From positions 1-59,571 of the forward strand of contig NZ_PVWF01000014.1 in the NCBI RefSeq assembly GCF_003003995.1: DNA of 59,571 bases. Reading direction: 5' to 3'. Positions 59,301 through 59,571 of the stretch are shown here, piece after piece. The position numbers were made by a program, and so were the translations under genes. Within the stretch, counting starts at the first letter, position 1; every line of letters starts with the position of its first letter. Origin of the DNA: Pleurocapsa sp. CCALA 161. Its GTDB lineage: Bacteria; Cyanobacteriota; Cyanobacteriia; Cyanobacteriales; Xenococcaceae. The notes beneath the pieces were generated by a model. That model had not been told where the DNA came from. It saw nothing but the letters and a program-made list of their open reading frames with translations, and did not search any database.

Positions 59301-59571
59301 TAAAGCTGACCAACTTACTTCTAAAAGCAATCTTTGCTGAGGATCGATACTTTGCGCTTCACGGGGAGTAATCCCAAAAAACTGCGGATCGAATCGATCT
59401 ACTCCCTCAATAAAACCGCCCCAGCCCGAGCCTGACCAGCGATCGCCTACTGTACTAATCCGATCCTGTCCATCCCGCAATAGCTGCCAAAATTCTTCTG
59501 GATTATTCGCCCCAGGAAAACGACACCCAATCCCAATGATGGCAATAGCCGATTCCTCTATTCTGCCTTGT
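53313..59571 (-). CDS. ols: Type I PKS, olefin synthase-like (KS-AT-KR-ACP-ST-TE), 5' end outside window
   Basis: At least 2085 residues, open to the right edge; the first in-window codon is at 59570 and residues are numbered from there. KS: Cys161, His296 and His333 (ACSSSL, HGTGTS, NIGHLE). AT: Ser613 in GHSVGEY, with HAFHS (712-716) indicating malonyl-CoA. KR: TGGLGSLG near 1144, Ser1272, Tyr1285 and Asn1289. ACP: Ser1439 in GMDSL. Sulfotransferase: PAPS site RSGST (1516-1520) and RHPYS near 1638. TE: Ser1896 in GHSLG and His2059. No DH or ER is present. This order equals the C-terminal module of cyanobacterial olefin synthase and CurM: one extension, ketoreduction, beta-sulfation, then hydrolysis with decarboxylative loss of sulfate to a terminal alkene. 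A loading (FAAL-ACP) module is expected beyond the edge. The segment between the AT and the KR nucleotide-binding motif contains a translated repeat insertion. Confidence 0.93.
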   Translation of the reverse strand, partial: QGRIEESAIAIIGIGCRFPGANNPEEFWQLLRDGQDRISTVGDRWSGSGWGGFIEGVDRFDPQFFGITPREAQSIDPQQRLLLEVSWSALEDAAIAGNDLAGSNTGVFIGISSSDYSQLRFHYGTDVDAYLGTGNAHSIAANRLSYIFDLKGPSLAVDTACSSSLVALHLASQSLKTGECDRAIAAGVNLILSPELSQTFEMAGMMAENGRCKTFDAEADGYVRGEGCGVVILKRLADAQRDGDRILAVIKGSAINQDGRSNGLTAPNGLSQQAVIRQALANANISPDEVSYIESHGTGTSLGDPIEVNSLKAVLGARSESCYLGSLKTNIGHLEAAAGIAGLIKAVLCLQHEAIPPNLHFHQLNPLIDLADSKITIPQKLQPWNGGARYAGVSSFGFGGTNAHVVLGMGQTGIAEKNKAESPQRSWHILTLSAKTEPALKDLVLSYQNYLKSDADSNLADICYTANVGRTHFNHRLAIAVKTKTQLQEQLANFLTQRSAKAIAVGHTDNDNQVALLFTGQGSQYVNMGYELYQTQPVFKAAIDRCANILHAYLEHSLLEILFAEYPSSTSPHPSSWLNETAYTQPAIFALEYALTQMWIDWGIKPTALIGHSVGEYVAATIAGVFSLADALKLVAMRGKLMQNLPQGDMFAVLTDEDTVKSIIAPFATKIAIAAINTDQSIVISGEQTAVAEVVSKFDSLGIKTKQLKVSHAFHSPLMQPILPEFSKIAESVEYYPPQGKLISNVTGNLATAEIATAEYWINHVVAPVRFAEGMKTLQAECNIFLEIGSKPILISMGRSNISVAGQTNIWLPSLRPKKKDWQQVLQSLSSLYLSGIDINWQNVAQGMNLQKVALPTYPFQRQSYWLAKTANSNSQEVYLPSPERVSTTDFYQIQWQEYPTKLNSQLITGKFWLIFASEHLGEQLKVKLNNQQQDCLVISDRHLDEDKFTQIFNQYPNIDKIIYLAGLDLPQQPTINAITNYQQQHCTNILNLLQTATANSVAAPIWLATKGHQKIENELDITSIASSCLWGLASAIAVEHPESWGGIIDLDQRSSNHEVDLLIQVVTQTNQEDRLAIRQDRLYVPRLQTTTDIDQRSEQREVALRGFPPLSKLRKKAPSSYGGVISDLSQSLELSSRGAYLITGGLGSLGLKVAQLLADRGGKHLILMGKSQPSELAQQAIANLEQQGVTVKTVQADITDYQALKNIFDAADLDCPIKGIIHAAGVLSDGLLENQTWSSFHQVIAPKVVGAWNLHQATQDLELDFFVLFSSVAALIGSPGQSNYTVANAGLDAIARYRHSLNLPALSINWGAWANSGMAVEQGFQIKGLNLIDPAAGLAALEQLLNSKATQIGVIDADWQVLSQKFDYLQQSNYFSELVIPTEKPENKQIFQDLLATSPVQRPAYLTQYLQTAIAEILQLEPAKLSINDSLLDLGMDSLMVMEAINQLKTDLQLVLYPREFYERPQINHLAEYLAKEFAQAHEMASKSAIAVSQPKRNLVREKLAPAAFILSSPRSGSTLLRVMLAGHPLLCSPPELHLLPFDNMVERSQELGVSQLGEGLKRAFMALKNIDAAQSQKLVDELLAENVSVKEVYQQLQQLAVDRLLVDKSPTYASNRETLDKAEDIFEGAKYIHLVRHPYSVIESFARMRMDKLVGSGEGDPYQLAELIWRESNQNILNLAEEIDPQRYHLVYYEDLVSKPQSVLKGICEFLEIPFDAAVLTPYQGDRMTDGVSETAMSLGDPNFLKHQTIDAQLAEAWKGIKLPNALGTYTQQLAQELKYELPNQACTDVVDLLMEETLITIRGLKICLCTWGPEEGPLVLCLHGILEQGAAWSEVAIRLAQKGYRVIAPDLRGHGRSDRVGKGGSYNLIDFLGDIDAIVEILAGKAFILVGHSLGSVLGAIFATIRPQTIRNIVLVETILPTAEENDDPTTALTNQLNSMASPPEHPVFPDIKTAAERLRKATPAISPALAMLLAERITEPCQGGVRWRWEPLLRTRAGISLNGIGRSRYLKLLQKIKVPITLVYGDKSNFNRQEDLNKQEEAMPNAVKVVVSGGHNLPLEAPSALAKIISGAVALTNKLIP
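56208..56288. repeat. Interspersed palindromic repeat translated inside the PKS
   Basis: About 80 bp centred on the palindrome CGGGGG-AAA-CCCCCG (56241-56255), with ACGAAG/CTTCGCG arms, encodes about 27 basic residues (about 1095-1121) between the AT and the KR nucleotide-binding motif. The GGGGGTTTCCCCC-type core is a known style of cyanobacterial interspersed element (from memory). Confidence 0.65.

Noticed and set aside
59478-59480. TTG as the start of the PKS
   Set aside because: The frame continues to the window edge with typical KS N-terminal sequence (IGIGCRFPGA), so the true start is outside the window.

Overview
The window is cyanobacterial chromosome. It is dense with the HIP1 octamer GCGATCGC, carries the cyanobacterial split RNA polymerase arrangement (rpoB, rpoC1, rpoC2), and encodes cyanobacterial families: COP23, CRR7, a Tic20-like protein, UbiD and a cyanobacterial-type SecA. 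The olefin-synthase-type polyketide synthase and the many interspersed and heptameric repeats suggest a unicellular or baeocystous (Pleurocapsales/Chroococcales-like) lineage. That placement is an inference and the species cannot be named from this window.

Layout. 1-3.5 kb: two metallo-beta-lactamase-fold genes whose stop codons lie in or at the edge of short tandem repeats, then a coiled-coil protein of unknown function. 3.7-5.4 kb: tsf and rpsB, with a long perfect hairpin between them. 5.7-6.9 kb: an overlapping BlaI-like repressor / M56 metalloprotease pair. 7-13 kb: purM, an RlpA-like protein, cinA, a WecA/MraY-type transferase and glyA. 13.2-14.1 kb: a small Cys-rich protein that appears to carry an inserted repeat, and a Tic20-like membrane protein. 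14.1-21.1 kb: an FAH-family enzyme, rpsF, secA, a DUF99 protein and ubiD. 21.2-25 kb: a secreted block of a COP23 protein, a predicted beta-barrel and an exported CHAT-domain peptidase-like protein. 25-36.9 kb: CRR7, SelO, an unknown membrane protein, a hybrid histidine kinase, a PAP2 phosphatase, an alpha/beta hydrolase, a DUF4394/DUF4114 protein, a CAP-PPC protein and an InrS-like metal sensor. 37.3-47.9 kb: the rpsT-tatD-rpoB-rpoC1-rpoC2 cluster on the minus strand. 48-53.1 kb: hisD, tRNA-Ser(GCU), a receiver-like protein, tldD and a HAD phosphatase. 53.3 kb to the right edge: the 3' part of a large type I PKS on the minus strand, with domains KS-AT-KR-ACP-sulfotransferase-thioesterase.

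Most genes are housekeeping: translation, transcription, Sec export, and purine, one-carbon and histidine metabolism. Two modules deserve the most attention. The PKS has the architecture of cyanobacterial olefin synthase (Ols/CurM-like), which sulfates and decarboxylates an extended fatty chain to a terminal alkene. Its 5' end, and any loading module, lie outside the window. The beta-barrel/CHAT pair (22.1-24.95 kb) looks like a two-gene envelope system built on an exported caspase-like fold, and is the best candidate here for undescribed biology. A further theme is repeat insertion into coding DNA: GC-rich palindromic elements are translated in frame in both the PKS and the small Cys-rich gene.
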